Shown here: positions 16,585 to 26,751 of the stretch, one piece after another
How the letters are laid out: each line of letters opens with the position of its first letter
Position numbering within the stretch: position 1 is the first letter of the stretch
Assembly (NCBI GenBank): GCA_017450105.1
Contig: JAFSXC010000028.1
Coordinates: 1 to 41,517 of the forward strand
Direction: 5' to 3'
DNA length: 41,517 nucleotides
Source of the DNA: Lachnospiraceae bacterium
GTDB lineage: Bacteria; Bacillota; Clostridia; Lachnospirales; Lachnospiraceae
Translations under genes and position numbers: made by a program
The notes under the pieces: model-generated
Told to the model about the DNA's origin: nothing
Database searches by the model: none
What the model saw: the letters and a program-made list of their open reading frames with translations, nothing else

Positions 16585-16624
16585 AAATCATGATATAAGT
16601 TTACCGTCTGACAAGGAGAAGAGT

Positions 16625-16996
16625 ATGGAAGACAAAACAAAAAGATCCCTTATCGAAGAGCTGAGCAATACCTTTCACAAAAGCACAGCACAGGACTCCC
16701 GTTACGAGGAGCGGACCGGTTCTCTGGCCGGGAAGGACCCTTCTCTGGATGAGGTTTCCCGGGAAAGCCGCACAGAGATACCCGTAGACAAGGATGTTTA
16801 CAGCAAGATTATGCACAATGACTGGAGAGCCTATATTGTCCGAAATCCTGATTTAAAGGTGAATGACACCCTGGTTTTCCGGGAGCTGAACGGTCTGACC
16901 CAGACAGGTCAGTTCCAGATCAAGACCGTCAGCTACGTTATTCGCGAGCCGGGCCTGAAGGACGGATACGTCGTAGCCGGCTGGAAGGTCATCTGA
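16625..16996 (+). CDS. Small DUF3850/ASCH-like protein
   Basis: A 123-residue protein. The C-terminal half resembles the DUF3850 (PF12961) RNA-binding-like beta barrel of the PUA/ASCH group: LKVNDTLVFRELN (residues 77-89), then a strand and a GLKDGYVVAGWKV ending, typical of that family. The N-terminal 55 residues are charged and probably disordered (MEDKTKRSLIEELSNTFHK, then SLAGKDPSLDEVSRESR). The cellular role is not known; a nucleic-acid-binding regulator is a reasonable guess. It has AAGGAG before the ATG and its own consensus promoter, and it converges on hisS with only 21 nt between the stops. Confidence 0.72.
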   Translation: MEDKTKRSLIEELSNTFHKSTAQDSRYEERTGSLAGKDPSLDEVSRESRTEIPVDKDVYSKIMHNDWRAYIVRNPDLKVNDTLVFRELNGLTQTGQFQIKTVSYVIREPGLKDGYVVAGWKVI

Positions 16997-17017
16997 GTCC
17001 CGGAAATCCGGCTTTTC

Positions 17018-18370
17018 TTAAAGCAAAACCGCAGGGAGGGCGTTCCTTCTTTCCTTTTCCGCCAGGAGGAGGGAAAGCGCCTCCTCCCTGGTTACCGTCA
17101 CCTGCTCTCCGGTAGCCAGCTTCTTCAGAGAAACCTTTCCTTCCTTAATTTCATCCTCTCCCAAGAACATACACCAGGGAATCCCGAGCTTATCGGCATA
17201 GGCAATCTTCTGCTTGAACTTCTTCTCCTCAAAATAGACCTGTGCGCGGATCCCGCTGCTTCGGAGGAAGGTACTGGTCGAAAGCGGCTCGGCAAGGTCC
17301 TTTGTCATGGGTATGATCAGCACATCCACGGCGTTTGCACATTCCGCATTGAGATAATTCTGACTCTGCAGGATATAAAACAGCCTCGTCAGCCCTATGG
17401 ACATCCCCACACCGGGGAGTTTTCGGCTGGTGTAAAATTCGGCGAGGTTATCATAACGGCCGCCGCTGCAGATGCTTCCGATCTCCGGATGCTTTTTGAT
17501 GGTCGTCTCATAAACCGTACCGGTATAGTAATCCAGTCCTCTGGCAATCGTCAGATCTGTACGGAAGTACGCCGGGTCCACACCGAAGTTCTCCATTTCC
17601 CGAAGGACCTCACTAAGCTCCGCCAGTCCCTGGTCCAGAGTCTCATCCTTCCCCTGGTATTCCTTCAAAAGCGCGAGCATCTCCTCCGTGCTTTCCCCTG
17701 CACATAAAACATGCAGAAGCGCATCCGTCGAAGCCTTCGGAATTCCAAGCTCCGCCAGGGACTCTGCCACATTCTCCTTCCCGATCTTTTCCAGCTTATC
17801 CACCGTACGCAGAATGTCCGTCGAGCGGTCCGCCACCCCATGGACCGAGAACAGACCGTTCAAAACCTTTCGGTTATTGATGCGGATCTGGAAATCCCTG
17901 ATCCCCAGCTTTTTCAATCCTTCATAGATTATGCTCGGGATCTCGGCATCGTTCCTGATATCCAGCTTTCCATCACCGATAATGTCTATATCAGCCTGAT
18001 AAAATTCTCTAAAGCGGCCTTTTTGCGCGCGTTCTCCACGGTAAACCTTGCCGATCTGATAGCGTTTAAAGGGGAAGGCCAGCTCGTTTGCGTTCATCGC
18101 AACATACTTCGCCAGAGGTACTGTCAGGTCAAAACGCATGGTCAGATCCGTATCCCCCTTTTCAAAACGGTAGATCTGTTTTTCTGTTTCGCCCCCCGCC
18201 TTGGCCAGAAGGATATCGCTGTGCTCCAGGATCGGCGTATCCAGCGGGAAGAAACCAAAGGAGCTGTAGGTCTCCTCCAGGGTCATACGGATCCGGTCGA
18301 ACAGCACCTGATCCCGGGGCTGGAGCTCCATAAAACCGGACAGCGTCCGGGGTTTCACGAGTTCACTCAT
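17018..18370 (-). CDS. hisS: Histidyl-tRNA synthetase
   Basis: A 450-residue class II synthetase that charges tRNA-His. Motif 2 is seen at R111 in VYRGERAQKGRFREFYQ, the HisRS-specific ARGLDYYTG at 276-284, and motif 3 in LPGVGMSIGLTRLFYIL. The C-terminal anticodon-binding domain starts near residue 345 (AVDVLIIPMTKDLAEPL). It is slightly longer than typical bacterial HisRS. AspS, a frequent neighbour, is absent. A stable hairpin lies in the leader. The leader is too short, and lacks the conserved core, for a T-box riboswitch. Confidence 0.96.
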   Translation of the reverse strand: MSELVKPRTLSGFMELQPRDQVLFDRIRMTLEETYSSFGFFPLDTPILEHSDILLAKAGGETEKQIYRFEKGDTDLTMRFDLTVPLAKYVAMNANELAFPFKRYQIGKVYRGERAQKGRFREFYQADIDIIGDGKLDIRNDAEIPSIIYEGLKKLGIRDFQIRINNRKVLNGLFSVHGVADRSTDILRTVDKLEKIGKENVAESLAELGIPKASTDALLHVLCAGESTEEMLALLKEYQGKDETLDQGLAELSEVLREMENFGVDPAYFRTDLTIARGLDYYTGTVYETTIKKHPEIGSICSGGRYDNLAEFYTSRKLPGVGMSIGLTRLFYILQSQNYLNAECANAVDVLIIPMTKDLAEPLSTSTFLRSSGIRAQVYFEEKKFKQKIAYADKLGIPWCMFLGEDEIKEGKVSLKKLATGEQVTVTREEALSLLLAEKERRNALPAVLL

Positions 18371-18408
18371 CTCTTTCGTCCTTTCCTTACTTTATTCTAT
18401 GTCTCAGC

Positions 18409-18433
18409 CTGTCAGGGACGCGGTCCCGAACAG
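18409..18433 (-). promoter_or_regulatory. Symmetric hairpin in the hisS leader
   Basis: CTGT-2 nt-GGGAC-GCG-GTCCC-2 nt-ACAG forms a compact stem-loop about 40 nt before the hisS start. It may affect translation or mRNA stability, or bind a repressor. No U-run follows. Confidence 0.5.
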
Positions 18434-18475
18434 ACATCTTTGGACCATCATATCACACTTTTTTATGCATAAGAA

Positions 18476-18539
18476 GCATAAAAAGACGCCGGCCCGCTTG
18501 TTCGGAAGGAACAGACCTGCGGAAGAAAGCCGGCGTCTT
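18476..18539 (-). terminator. Intrinsic terminator of the XRE regulator gene
   Basis: A perfect 11-bp stem (AAGACGCCGGC, 18483-18493, with its complement at 18529-18539) encloses a 35-nt loop that itself contains GTTC/GAAC. On the minus strand it is followed by a run of five T. It separates the regulator from hisS. Confidence 0.85.
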
Positions 18540-18566
18540 AAACGGGTCACGCAGAAAATGACCCGA

Positions 18567-18893
18567 TCAATCATTGACTCCTTCAGAAAAGAGTCTCTTC
18601 CGTTCGGGCAGGCCCAGCTTTCTCCATCCCATGAGAAATCTGTGTTCCTCCGAAGATATGCCCCAAAGAGCCTCTTCCTTATCACCAAAATTATCGGAAA
18701 AGAATTCGGAAAGACTAATTCCGAGACCATCGCAGATCCGTTTGAGTGTACGAATCTGCGGGCTGCGATTCCCGTTCACAACGGGATAGATGTCTGTCTG
18801 GGGAAGTCCTGCTATCTGTGCCAGTTTCCTCACCGAAAGCCGACGAGCCGAAAGAAGAAAGCAAATACGTCTGGAAATGTCTTCTTCTGCCAT
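18567..18893 (-). CDS. XRE-family transcriptional regulator
   Basis: A 108-residue Cro/CI-type DNA-binding protein. The helix-turn-helix spans about residues 6-62: RLSVRKLAQIAGLPQTDIYPVVNG, then SPQIRTLKRICDGLGISLSEFF, typical of HTH_3. The C-terminal 40 residues are a short helical tail with no known ligand domain. The ATG at 18893 has AGGGAGGG just upstream. A near-perfect palindrome lies 28 bp before the gene and could be an autoregulatory operator. The target is unknown; the flavodiiron gene lies upstream on the same strand, and hisS downstream beyond a terminator. Confidence 0.88.
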   Translation of the reverse strand: MAEEDISRRICFLLSARRLSVRKLAQIAGLPQTDIYPVVNGNRSPQIRTLKRICDGLGISLSEFFSDNFGDKEEALWGISSEEHRFLMGWRKLGLPERKRLFSEGVND

Positions 18894-18920
18894 CGATCAA
18901 CCCTCCCTGGTTATTCGTAT

Positions 18921-18947
18921 AAGGAAACACCGGACCGGCGTTTCCTT
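18921..18947. promoter_or_regulatory. 27-bp near-perfect palindrome before the XRE gene
   Basis: AAGGAAACACCGG and CCGGCGTTTCCTT flank a central A, with 12 of 13 pairs matching. On the plus strand a T-rich run follows (18948-18954), so it can also act as a terminator in that direction, although no plus-strand gene ends here. It may be the regulator's operator. Confidence 0.5.
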
Positions 18948-19084
18948 ATTTTTTGTGACTCAAGGACGAATAGCCGCCGACGCAGGATGAACCTCAAATC
19001 AACCTCTTATATTGTAGAAGAAGTGTTGCTCATTGAAAATGTCAAAAAAAGGTAAATTCGTGTTCCTTTATAGAAGGAGGGTTA

Positions 19085-20290
19085 CTATTTCGCCGCATCT
19101 GCAACGGCTGCACATAACGCATCAAAATCTGAAGCCTGGTTTTCCTTAAAGGAGGAACGGATCGTAATCGCGGGCTCGATGATCTCCATGTTCTTCATCC
19201 CCTCCAGCGCTGCACGGATGCATTTCTGTGCCGAGGGAGCCCAGGTTCCGTTTTCGGCCACAGCCACCTTCTTGTTCTGCACCGCCAGAGCCTTCATATC
19301 CGAAAGCAGTGCTTCCATCTTCGGATGGATCCCTGCATTGTAGGACACAGACGCCAATACTATGGTGTTGAAGCGGAATATTTCTGCAATCAGAACCGAA
19401 ATATCCGTTGTGGACACATCATAAACAGCAATATTCCGAATTCCCTTCTCCGCAAGAGCTCCGGCCATGGCATCCGCAAAGGAGGCGGTATGTCCATACA
19501 TAGAGGAGTAAAGGATCGCCACACCCTTTTCCTCCGCTTCATAGGTACTCCACTTCTGATACTTGTCAAGAAGCCAGGCCAGATCCTTTCTCCAGACAGG
19601 CCCGTGCAGGGGAAGAATCAGGCTGATCTCGATTCCGGCCGCCTTCTTCAGGACCGCCTGTACATTATTTCCGTACTTTCCTACTATATTGGTATAGTAC
19701 CGTCTTGCATCCGGAAGCCAGTCCCGTTCAAACTCGACCTCATCCGCGAAGATATTCCCGTTCAGGGCGCCGAAGGTTCCGAAGGCGTCGGCAGAGAACA
19801 GAGCCTTGTCTGTTGCATCATAGGAAAACATGGCTTCCGGCCAATGTACCATCGGAGCCATGACAAAGGTCAGGTTATGCTTTCCGAGGCTCAACTGATC
19901 CCCCTCCTTCACAACCACTCTTCTGTTCTCCGGAAGCTCAGCGTCAAAAAACTGCTCCAGCATCTGGAAGGTTTTTGCGTTTCCGACTACTTCCACAGAA
20001 GGATAACGAAGCAGGGTTTCACCGACAGTCGCACAGTGGTCCGGCTCCATATGATTGATAACAAGATAGTCCAGCTTCCTTCCGCTCAGAGCCGCTTTCA
20101 GGTTTTCCAGGAACTGCTCCGAGACAGAAGCATCGGTTGTATCCATCAAGGCCGTTTTATCATCATTTATTAAATATGAATTATACGAAACGCCTCTCGG
20201 GATCGGAAACGCATTCTCAAACAGCGCCAGTCTTCGATCGCTGGCACCGATCCAAACAATATCTTCTGTTACCTTGCGGATATTCTTCAT
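19085..20290 (-). CDS. fprA: Flavodiiron protein (A-type flavoprotein)
   Basis: A 401-residue cytoplasmic flavodiiron protein that reduces oxygen and/or nitric oxide to protect an anaerobe. The N-terminal beta-lactamase-like domain carries the diiron ligands: H80, E82 and D84 in NHMEPDHCAT, H149 in MVHWPEAM, D168 in FSADAF and H229 in LPLHGPVW. The C-terminal flavodoxin domain binds FMN, with YSSMYGHT at 261-268 and SVSYNAGIHP. Electrons would come from a separate rubredoxin or similar carrier, not encoded here. The ATG at 20290 has GGAGG about 9 nt upstream. The XRE regulator gene follows 191 bp downstream. Confidence 0.95.
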   Translation of the reverse strand: MKNIRKVTEDIVWIGASDRRLALFENAFPIPRGVSYNSYLINDDKTALMDTTDASVSEQFLENLKAALSGRKLDYLVINHMEPDHCATVGETLLRYPSVEVVGNAKTFQMLEQFFDAELPENRRVVVKEGDQLSLGKHNLTFVMAPMVHWPEAMFSYDATDKALFSADAFGTFGALNGNIFADEVEFERDWLPDARRYYTNIVGKYGNNVQAVLKKAAGIEISLILPLHGPVWRKDLAWLLDKYQKWSTYEAEEKGVAILYSSMYGHTASFADAMAGALAEKGIRNIAVYDVSTTDISVLIAEIFRFNTIVLASVSYNAGIHPKMEALLSDMKALAVQNKKVAVAENGTWAPSAQKCIRAALEGMKNMEIIEPAITIRSSFKENQASDFDALCAAVADAAK

Positions 20291-20371
20291 AAATTATATC
20301 CTCCATTAATTTAATTTTGTATTTAATATATTACTGTTACTCAGATTTTCTACCTGCTTCGAAAGCATTTT

Positions 20372-22951
<2,580 letters not shown>

Positions 22952-23006
22952 TTCTTTCTTCTCCCAATTCTTCACATAGATGCGCCAGGGCGCAACAATC
23001 TTTACT

Positions 23007-23035
23007 ATTTTATCACGTATGCGCACATTCGACAA
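23007..23035 (-). promoter_or_regulatory. Sigma-A promoter of secA
   Basis: On the minus strand, TTGTCG (23035-23030), a 17-bp spacer and TAAAAT (23012-23007) lie about 55 bp before the chosen secA start. Their position supports the start at 22951 rather than 23065. Confidence 0.7.
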
Positions 23036-23071
23036 CACTTTATGCGTCTGAGTCGGCCGGATCATAAAAGA

Positions 23072-23100
23072 TTGAATAATCTACCGTTCTGGGCTATAAT
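23072..23100 (+). promoter_or_regulatory. Sigma-A promoter of the rhamnose operon
   Basis: TTGAAT (23072-23077), a 17-bp spacer and a perfect TATAAT (23095-23100) lie 27 bp before the rfbD start, divergent from the secA promoter. Confidence 0.8.
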
Positions 23101-23127
23101 TATCCCGTTATATTAAGGAGGATAAGC

Positions 23128-23997
23128 ATGAAAAAAATATTACTTACCGGCTGTAACGGCCAGCTCGGACGTGCGGTTCAGAAGGAATACGGTTTTGATG
23201 CCGAGTTTATCCGGACCGACGTGATCGACCAGGATGGCATAACACGTCTGGACATCACAAACGTGGCGGAGGTTCTCGCCATGGCCAGGGAAACGAAGCC
23301 CGATGTGATCTTAAACTGTGCTGCTGCAACCAATGTCGACGGCTGTGAAAAGGAGCCCGACTTCGCCTACCGTGTAAATGCCATCGGCCCCCGGAATCTT
23401 GCGATTGCCGCTAGGGAAACCGGTGCGAAGCTGATCCATATCAGTACGGACTATGTCTTTCCGGGAAATGAAAACCGTATGCTGACGGAATTTGATTCTC
23501 CGGGCCCCATCAGCGCCTACGGCAGGACCAAATATGCAGGAGAGCTTTTCGTGAAGGACTTTGCAGACCGTTACTTTATTCTTCGGACAGCCTGGCTTTA
23601 CGGAGACGGTAAGAATTTTGTCCGCACCATGCGTTCCCTTTCCGAGACCCACGACGAGCTGAACGTCGTCTGCGACCAGATCGGCTCCCCTACCTCCGCG
23701 AAGGAGCTGGCTAAGATGATCCGGTTCCTTGAGTCCACGGAAAACTACGGTCTCTTCCATGCCACCTGCGAGGGAAATACCTCCTGGGCAGACTTTACCG
23801 AGGAAATCTTCCGTCTTTCCGGTATCAAAACAAAGGTAAACCACGTCACCAGCGCCCAATACAAGGAAATGAACCCGGCGTCAGCAGACCGACCGGCCTT
23901 TTCCATCCTGGACAATTATATGCTTCGGCTGACCAGCGACTATTCGATGGCCGACTGGCATGACGCGATTGAAGAGTATATTAAGGAGGAAGGTTAA
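23128..23997 (+). CDS. rfbD: dTDP-4-dehydrorhamnose reductase
   Basis: A 289-residue extended short-chain dehydrogenase that makes dTDP-L-rhamnose with NAD(P)H. The Rossmann motif TGCNGQLG covers residues 7-14, STDYVFPG 106-113, and the catalytic pair is Y131/K135 in YGRTKYAGE. RTAWLYG and CDQIGSPT are typical RfbD segments. It has a strong ribosome-binding site (TAAGGAGG) and is the first gene of the operon; rfbB starts directly after its stop codon. In most organisms rfbD comes last, so the order here is unusual. Confidence 0.95.
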   Translation: MKKILLTGCNGQLGRAVQKEYGFDAEFIRTDVIDQDGITRLDITNVAEVLAMARETKPDVILNCAAATNVDGCEKEPDFAYRVNAIGPRNLAIAARETGAKLIHISTDYVFPGNENRMLTEFDSPGPISAYGRTKYAGELFVKDFADRYFILRTAWLYGDGKNFVRTMRSLSETHDELNVVCDQIGSPTSAKELAKMIRFLESTENYGLFHATCEGNTSWADFTEEIFRLSGIKTKVNHVTSAQYKEMNPASADRPAFSILDNYMLRLTSDYSMADWHDAIEEYIKEEG

Positions 23998-25083
23998 ATG
24001 AGAACATATCTGGTCACCGGCGGTGCCGGCTTCATCGGCTCCAACTATATCCATTACATGTTCCGGAAGTATGACAACGAGATCCGGATCATCAATGTGG
24101 ACGCCCTTACCTATGCGGGGAACCTGGAGAATCTGAAGGACCTGGAAGGCCGGGAGAACTATACCTTTATCAAGGCAGACATTACAGATAAGGAAGCCAT
24201 CGAAAAGATCTTTGCCGAAAACGATATTGACCGTGTCGTACATTTCGCGGCAGAAAGCCACGTGGACCGCAGCATCAAAAACCCCGAGGTCTTCGTTCAT
24301 ACGAACGTGATCGGGACCGCCTGTATGCTGAACGCGGCGAAGGCAGCCTGGGAAAACCCCGACGGGTCCTTTAAGGAAGGGAAGAAGTTTTTGCATGTTT
24401 CCACAGACGAGGTCTACGGCTCGCTCCCCGATGACGGGAAGAGCTATTTCTATGAGACCACGCCCTACCAGCCGCACAGCCCCTATTCCGCCAGCAAGGC
24501 GGGGTCGGACCTTCTGGTGAAGGCCTATATGGATACCTATAAATTCCCGGCCAATATTACCAATACCTCCAACAATTACGGTCCGTACCAGTTCCCGGAG
24601 AAGCTGATCCCCCTGCTGATCAACAACGCGCTTGCAGGGAAGGAGCTTCCGGTCTATGGTGACGGCATGAATATCCGTGACTGGCTGTATGTGGACGACC
24701 ACGCCAAGGGCATCGACATGGTCCAGGAGCAGGGAAAGCTCTTCGAGACCTACAACATCGGCGGCCATAACGAAAAGCGGAATATCGAGATCGTTAATCT
24801 CGTGATCGATACCCTGCAGGAAATGCTGCCGGATGACGATCCCAGGAAGAAGAATGTCAGCAAGGACCTGATCAAATACGTAACCGACCGCAAGGGCCAC
24901 GACCGCCGGTATGCCATCGCTCCGGACAAGATCAAGGCCGAGGTCGGCTGGGAGCCTGAGACAAAATTCGCCGACGGTATCAAAAAGACCATCCGCTGGT
25001 ATCTGGACAATCAGGATTGGCTGAAAAACGTCACCTCCGGGGATTATCAGAAATACTATGACTCCATGTATGAAGGAAGGTAG
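23998..25083 (+). CDS. rfbB: dTDP-glucose 4,6-dehydratase
   Basis: A 361-residue short-chain dehydrogenase-type enzyme that converts dTDP-glucose to dTDP-4-dehydro-6-deoxyglucose using bound NAD+. It has TGGAGFIG (7-14), [12 protein letters not shown], the catalytic STDEVYG (135-141) and Y163/K167 in [24 protein letters not shown] and the RPGHD-like KGHDRRYAI are family signatures. The ATG follows the rfbD TAA with no spacing; GAGGAAGG inside the end of rfbD serves as ribosome-binding site. Confidence 0.97.
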   Translation: MRTYLVTGGAGFIGSNYIHYMFRKYDNEIRIINVDALTYAGNLENLKDLEGRENYTFIKADITDKEAIEKIFAENDIDRVVHFAAESHVDRSIKNPEVFVHTNVIGTACMLNAAKAAWENPDGSFKEGKKFLHVSTDEVYGSLPDDGKSYFYETTPYQPHSPYSASKAGSDLLVKAYMDTYKFPANITNTSNNYGPYQFPEKLIPLLINNALAGKELPVYGDGMNIRDWLYVDDHAKGIDMVQEQGKLFETYNIGGHNEKRNIEIVNLVIDTLQEMLPDDDPRKKNVSKDLIKYVTDRKGHDRRYAIAPDKIKAEVGWEPETKFADGIKKTIRWYLDNQDWLKNVTSGDYQKYYDSMYEGR

Positions 25084-25088
25084 TTGAA

Positions 25089-25967
25089 ATGAATGGTATT
25101 ATTCTTGCCGGGGGGTCCGGTACAAGGCTTTATCCGCTGACAAAGTCCATCAGCAAGCAGATCATGCCGGTTTACGACAAGCCCATGATCTATTATCCGC
25201 TGTCCACGCTCATGCTCGCAGGTATCCGGGAGATCCTGATTATCTCGACTCCCCGGGATCTTCCGGTGTTCGAGGATCTGCTGAAGGACGGAAGCCAGCT
25301 CGGTATGAGTATTTCCTATGCTGTGCAGGAGGAGCCGAGAGGCCTCGCCGAAGCCTTCATTATCGGAGAGAGCTTTATCGGAGACGACGCTGCCGCTTTG
25401 GTGCTGGGCGATAATATTTTCTACGGCCAGAGCTTTTCGCATATTTTGAGAAGGGCGAATGAGCGGGTTACAGAAGAAGGAGGCGCCACGATCTTCGGCT
25501 ATTACGTAAGAGATCCCAGGGAATACGGGGTTGTGGAATTTGATGAGAACGGACATGCCTTATCGATCGAGGAAAAGCCCGCCGAGCCGAAGAGTAATTA
25601 TGCCGTTCCCGGTCTTTACTTCTATGATAACGACGTAGTGGAGATCGCGAAAAACGTAAAACCCTCCGCCAGAGGCGAGATCGAAATTACCTCTGTCAAC
25701 AACGAATACCTGAAGCGCGGTAAGCTTTCGGTCGAGACGCTCGGGCGGGGCTTTGCCTGGCTGGATACCGGAAACCACGACATGCTTCTGAAGGCCGCAG
25801 AATTTGTAGCCTCGGTTCAGAAGCGGCAGGGGCTTTACGTGTCCTGTATTGAAGAGATTGCCTATAAACGCGGCTTTATTACCAAAGAGCAGCTTGTGGC
25901 TCTGGCCCAGCCGCTTCTGAAGACGGATTACGGAAAATACATTCTGGAAGTCTCCGAGGGACTCTGA
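25089..25967 (+). CDS. rfbA: Glucose-1-phosphate thymidylyltransferase
   Basis: A 292-residue nucleotidyltransferase that makes dTDP-glucose from dTTP and glucose-1-phosphate, the first step of the rhamnose pathway. The N-terminal [12 protein letters not shown] (8-19) is the nucleotide-binding signature, [17 protein letters not shown] follows, and metal-binding D108 lies in [22 protein letters not shown] is the usual sugar-binding part. The gene starts 5 nt after rfbB. The epimerase rfbC, the remaining enzyme, is not found in this operon. Confidence 0.97.
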   Translation: MNGIILAGGSGTRLYPLTKSISKQIMPVYDKPMIYYPLSTLMLAGIREILIISTPRDLPVFEDLLKDGSQLGMSISYAVQEEPRGLAEAFIIGESFIGDDAAALVLGDNIFYGQSFSHILRRANERVTEEGGATIFGYYVRDPREYGVVEFDENGHALSIEEKPAEPKSNYAVPGLYFYDNDVVEIAKNVKPSARGEIEITSVNNEYLKRGKLSVETLGRGFAWLDTGNHDMLLKAAEFVASVQKRQGLYVSCIEEIAYKRGFITKEQLVALAQPLLKTDYGKYILEVSEGL

Positions 25968-26000
25968 TCAGACGCTTTATACGAAGAAAGGAAAAAGAAA

Positions 26001-26258
26001 ATGCATCATACCTATAAAACCAAAGGAACCTGCTCCTCCAAAATCGATTTCGATCTGGAGGACGGAATTGTTCAAAATGTCCGTTTTACCGGCGGCTGCA
26101 ACGGAAACCTGAAGGGAATTTCCGCTTTAGTGGAAGGGAAAAGAGCAGAAGAGATCGCCTCTCTTCTGCAGGGTGTTCAATGCGGCATGAAGGGTACCTC
26201 CTGCCCGGACCAGCTTTCCCGCGCCCTGACCGAGGCGATGGCTGCCCAGGCCGGATAA
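26001..26258 (+). CDS. TSCPD-domain protein (TIGR03905-like)
   Basis: An 85-residue protein made only of the TSCPD domain, named for its TSCPD motif (residues 67-71). It has four cysteines, C11, C33, C61 and C68, probably a metal or redox site: GTCSSKIDF, FTGGCNGNLKGI, and CGMKGTSCPDQLSRAL. The same domain forms the C-terminus of some B12-dependent ribonucleotide reductases. The function of free-standing copies is unsettled. It lies 33 nt after rfbA with a GAAAGGAAA ribosome-binding site, so it is probably the last gene of the rhamnose transcript, though the functional link is unclear. Confidence 0.88.
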   Translation: MHHTYKTKGTCSSKIDFDLEDGIVQNVRFTGGCNGNLKGISALVEGKRAEEIASLLQGVQCGMKGTSCPDQLSRALTEAMAAQAG

Positions 26259-26366
26259 ACCGAAGCATTCGTTTGAATTGTTTAAATAATATAGACAATT
26301 AAGAGAAATGCAACATTTTTATCCGATTTTTTGTAATAAAAATTCTAAATTTTTTCATTTTTCCTA

Positions 26367-26395
26367 TTGACAAACTCAAATATTATGGATATAAT
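26367..26395 (+). promoter_or_regulatory. Perfect consensus sigma-A promoter with AT-rich upstream element
   Basis: A perfect TTGACA (26367-26372), an exact 17-bp spacer and a perfect TATAAT (26390-26395). The 60 bp before it are very AT-rich with A and T tracts, like an UP element. Nothing else in the window matches consensus so well, which predicts very strong transcription. No protein gene follows it on this strand. Confidence 0.92.
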
Positions 26396-26401
26396 GAGCT
26401 T

Positions 26402-26745
26402 ACAATCAACGAGGGAGAAAAAAAGGGGTTCCAAAGACACGGGCCCAGTCCAAAAATCCAAGTAAAGGAGGTACGGACCACCGAAAACGTAACGAGTTCT
26501 AAAGGGTACTCCCGAAGGGGTTCTTCCGACGAACAGAGACCATGAACGTATAAAAAAAACGAAAACAGAACAGAGGATCAGAGAGAATATTCAGATATGG
26601 TCCCGGTTCCAGAGAGTTCATGGAGAACGGAAAGAGAGTGGAGGATTTCGGAGGGAAACAACAGAAAGAGAGGTATGGTCCAATGGACACAGAATTCTGA
26701 GAGGGCGCCATCAGGAAAGATCGTGATGACGCCCTCAAACTTTGT
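26402..26745 (+). ncRNA. Probable strongly expressed structured non-coding RNA (unknown family)
   Basis: About 340 nt from the predicted start near 26402 to a hairpin terminator. The sequence is purine-rich, with A-rich linkers and little C, quite unlike neighbouring genes. Helices visible by eye: CCATGAAC (26540-26547) with GTTCATGG (26616-26623), 8 bp perfect; GGACCA (26475-26480) with TGGTCC at 26598-26603 or, alternatively, at 26676-26681; GTCC-AAT-GGAC (26678-26688); and possibly GGGAG (26413-26417) with CTCCC (26509-26513). A perfect anti-ribosome site AAAGGAGGT (26464-26472) has no start codon after it. A 26-codon frame (26620-26700) ends exactly at the terminator but lacks a good ribosome site. 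I saw no tmRNA, RNase P, SRP, 6S, T-box or riboswitch signatures. Confidence 0.72.
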
Positions 26746-26751
26746 CCTTTT
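26701..26751 (+). terminator. Intrinsic terminator of the orphan RNA
   Basis: GAGGGCGCCATCA (26701-26713) pairs with TGATGACGCCCTC (26724-26736), 12 of 13 positions, with a 10-nt loop. A moderately T-rich stretch (26741-26751) follows. It lies directly against the 3' end of the convergent L,D-transpeptidase gene. Confidence 0.8.

Noticed and set aside
18371-18480. T-box riboswitch before hisS
   Set aside because: The leader is only about 80-100 nt and lacks the conserved T-box sequence and terminator/antiterminator pair.
18399-19055. 218-codon plus-strand frame over the XRE gene
   Set aside because: It is opposite a clear helix-turn-helix gene with a good ribosome site and crosses that gene's terminator.
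22952-23065. Upstream 38-codon extension of secA
   Set aside because: It overlaps the predicted promoter, lacks SecA-like sequence and has no ribosome site; the ATG at 22951 gives the typical N-terminus.
26464-26472. Perfect AAAGGAGGT as a ribosome-binding site
   Set aside because: No ATG, GTG or TTG lies at usable spacing downstream, so it does not start a gene; it is reported only as part of the RNA.
26402-26745. tmRNA, RNase P, SRP RNA or 6S RNA
   Set aside because: None of the signature segments (tRNA-like ends, GAGGAAAGTCCGGG-type core, SRP loop, long 6S stem pairing of ends) could be found by eye.
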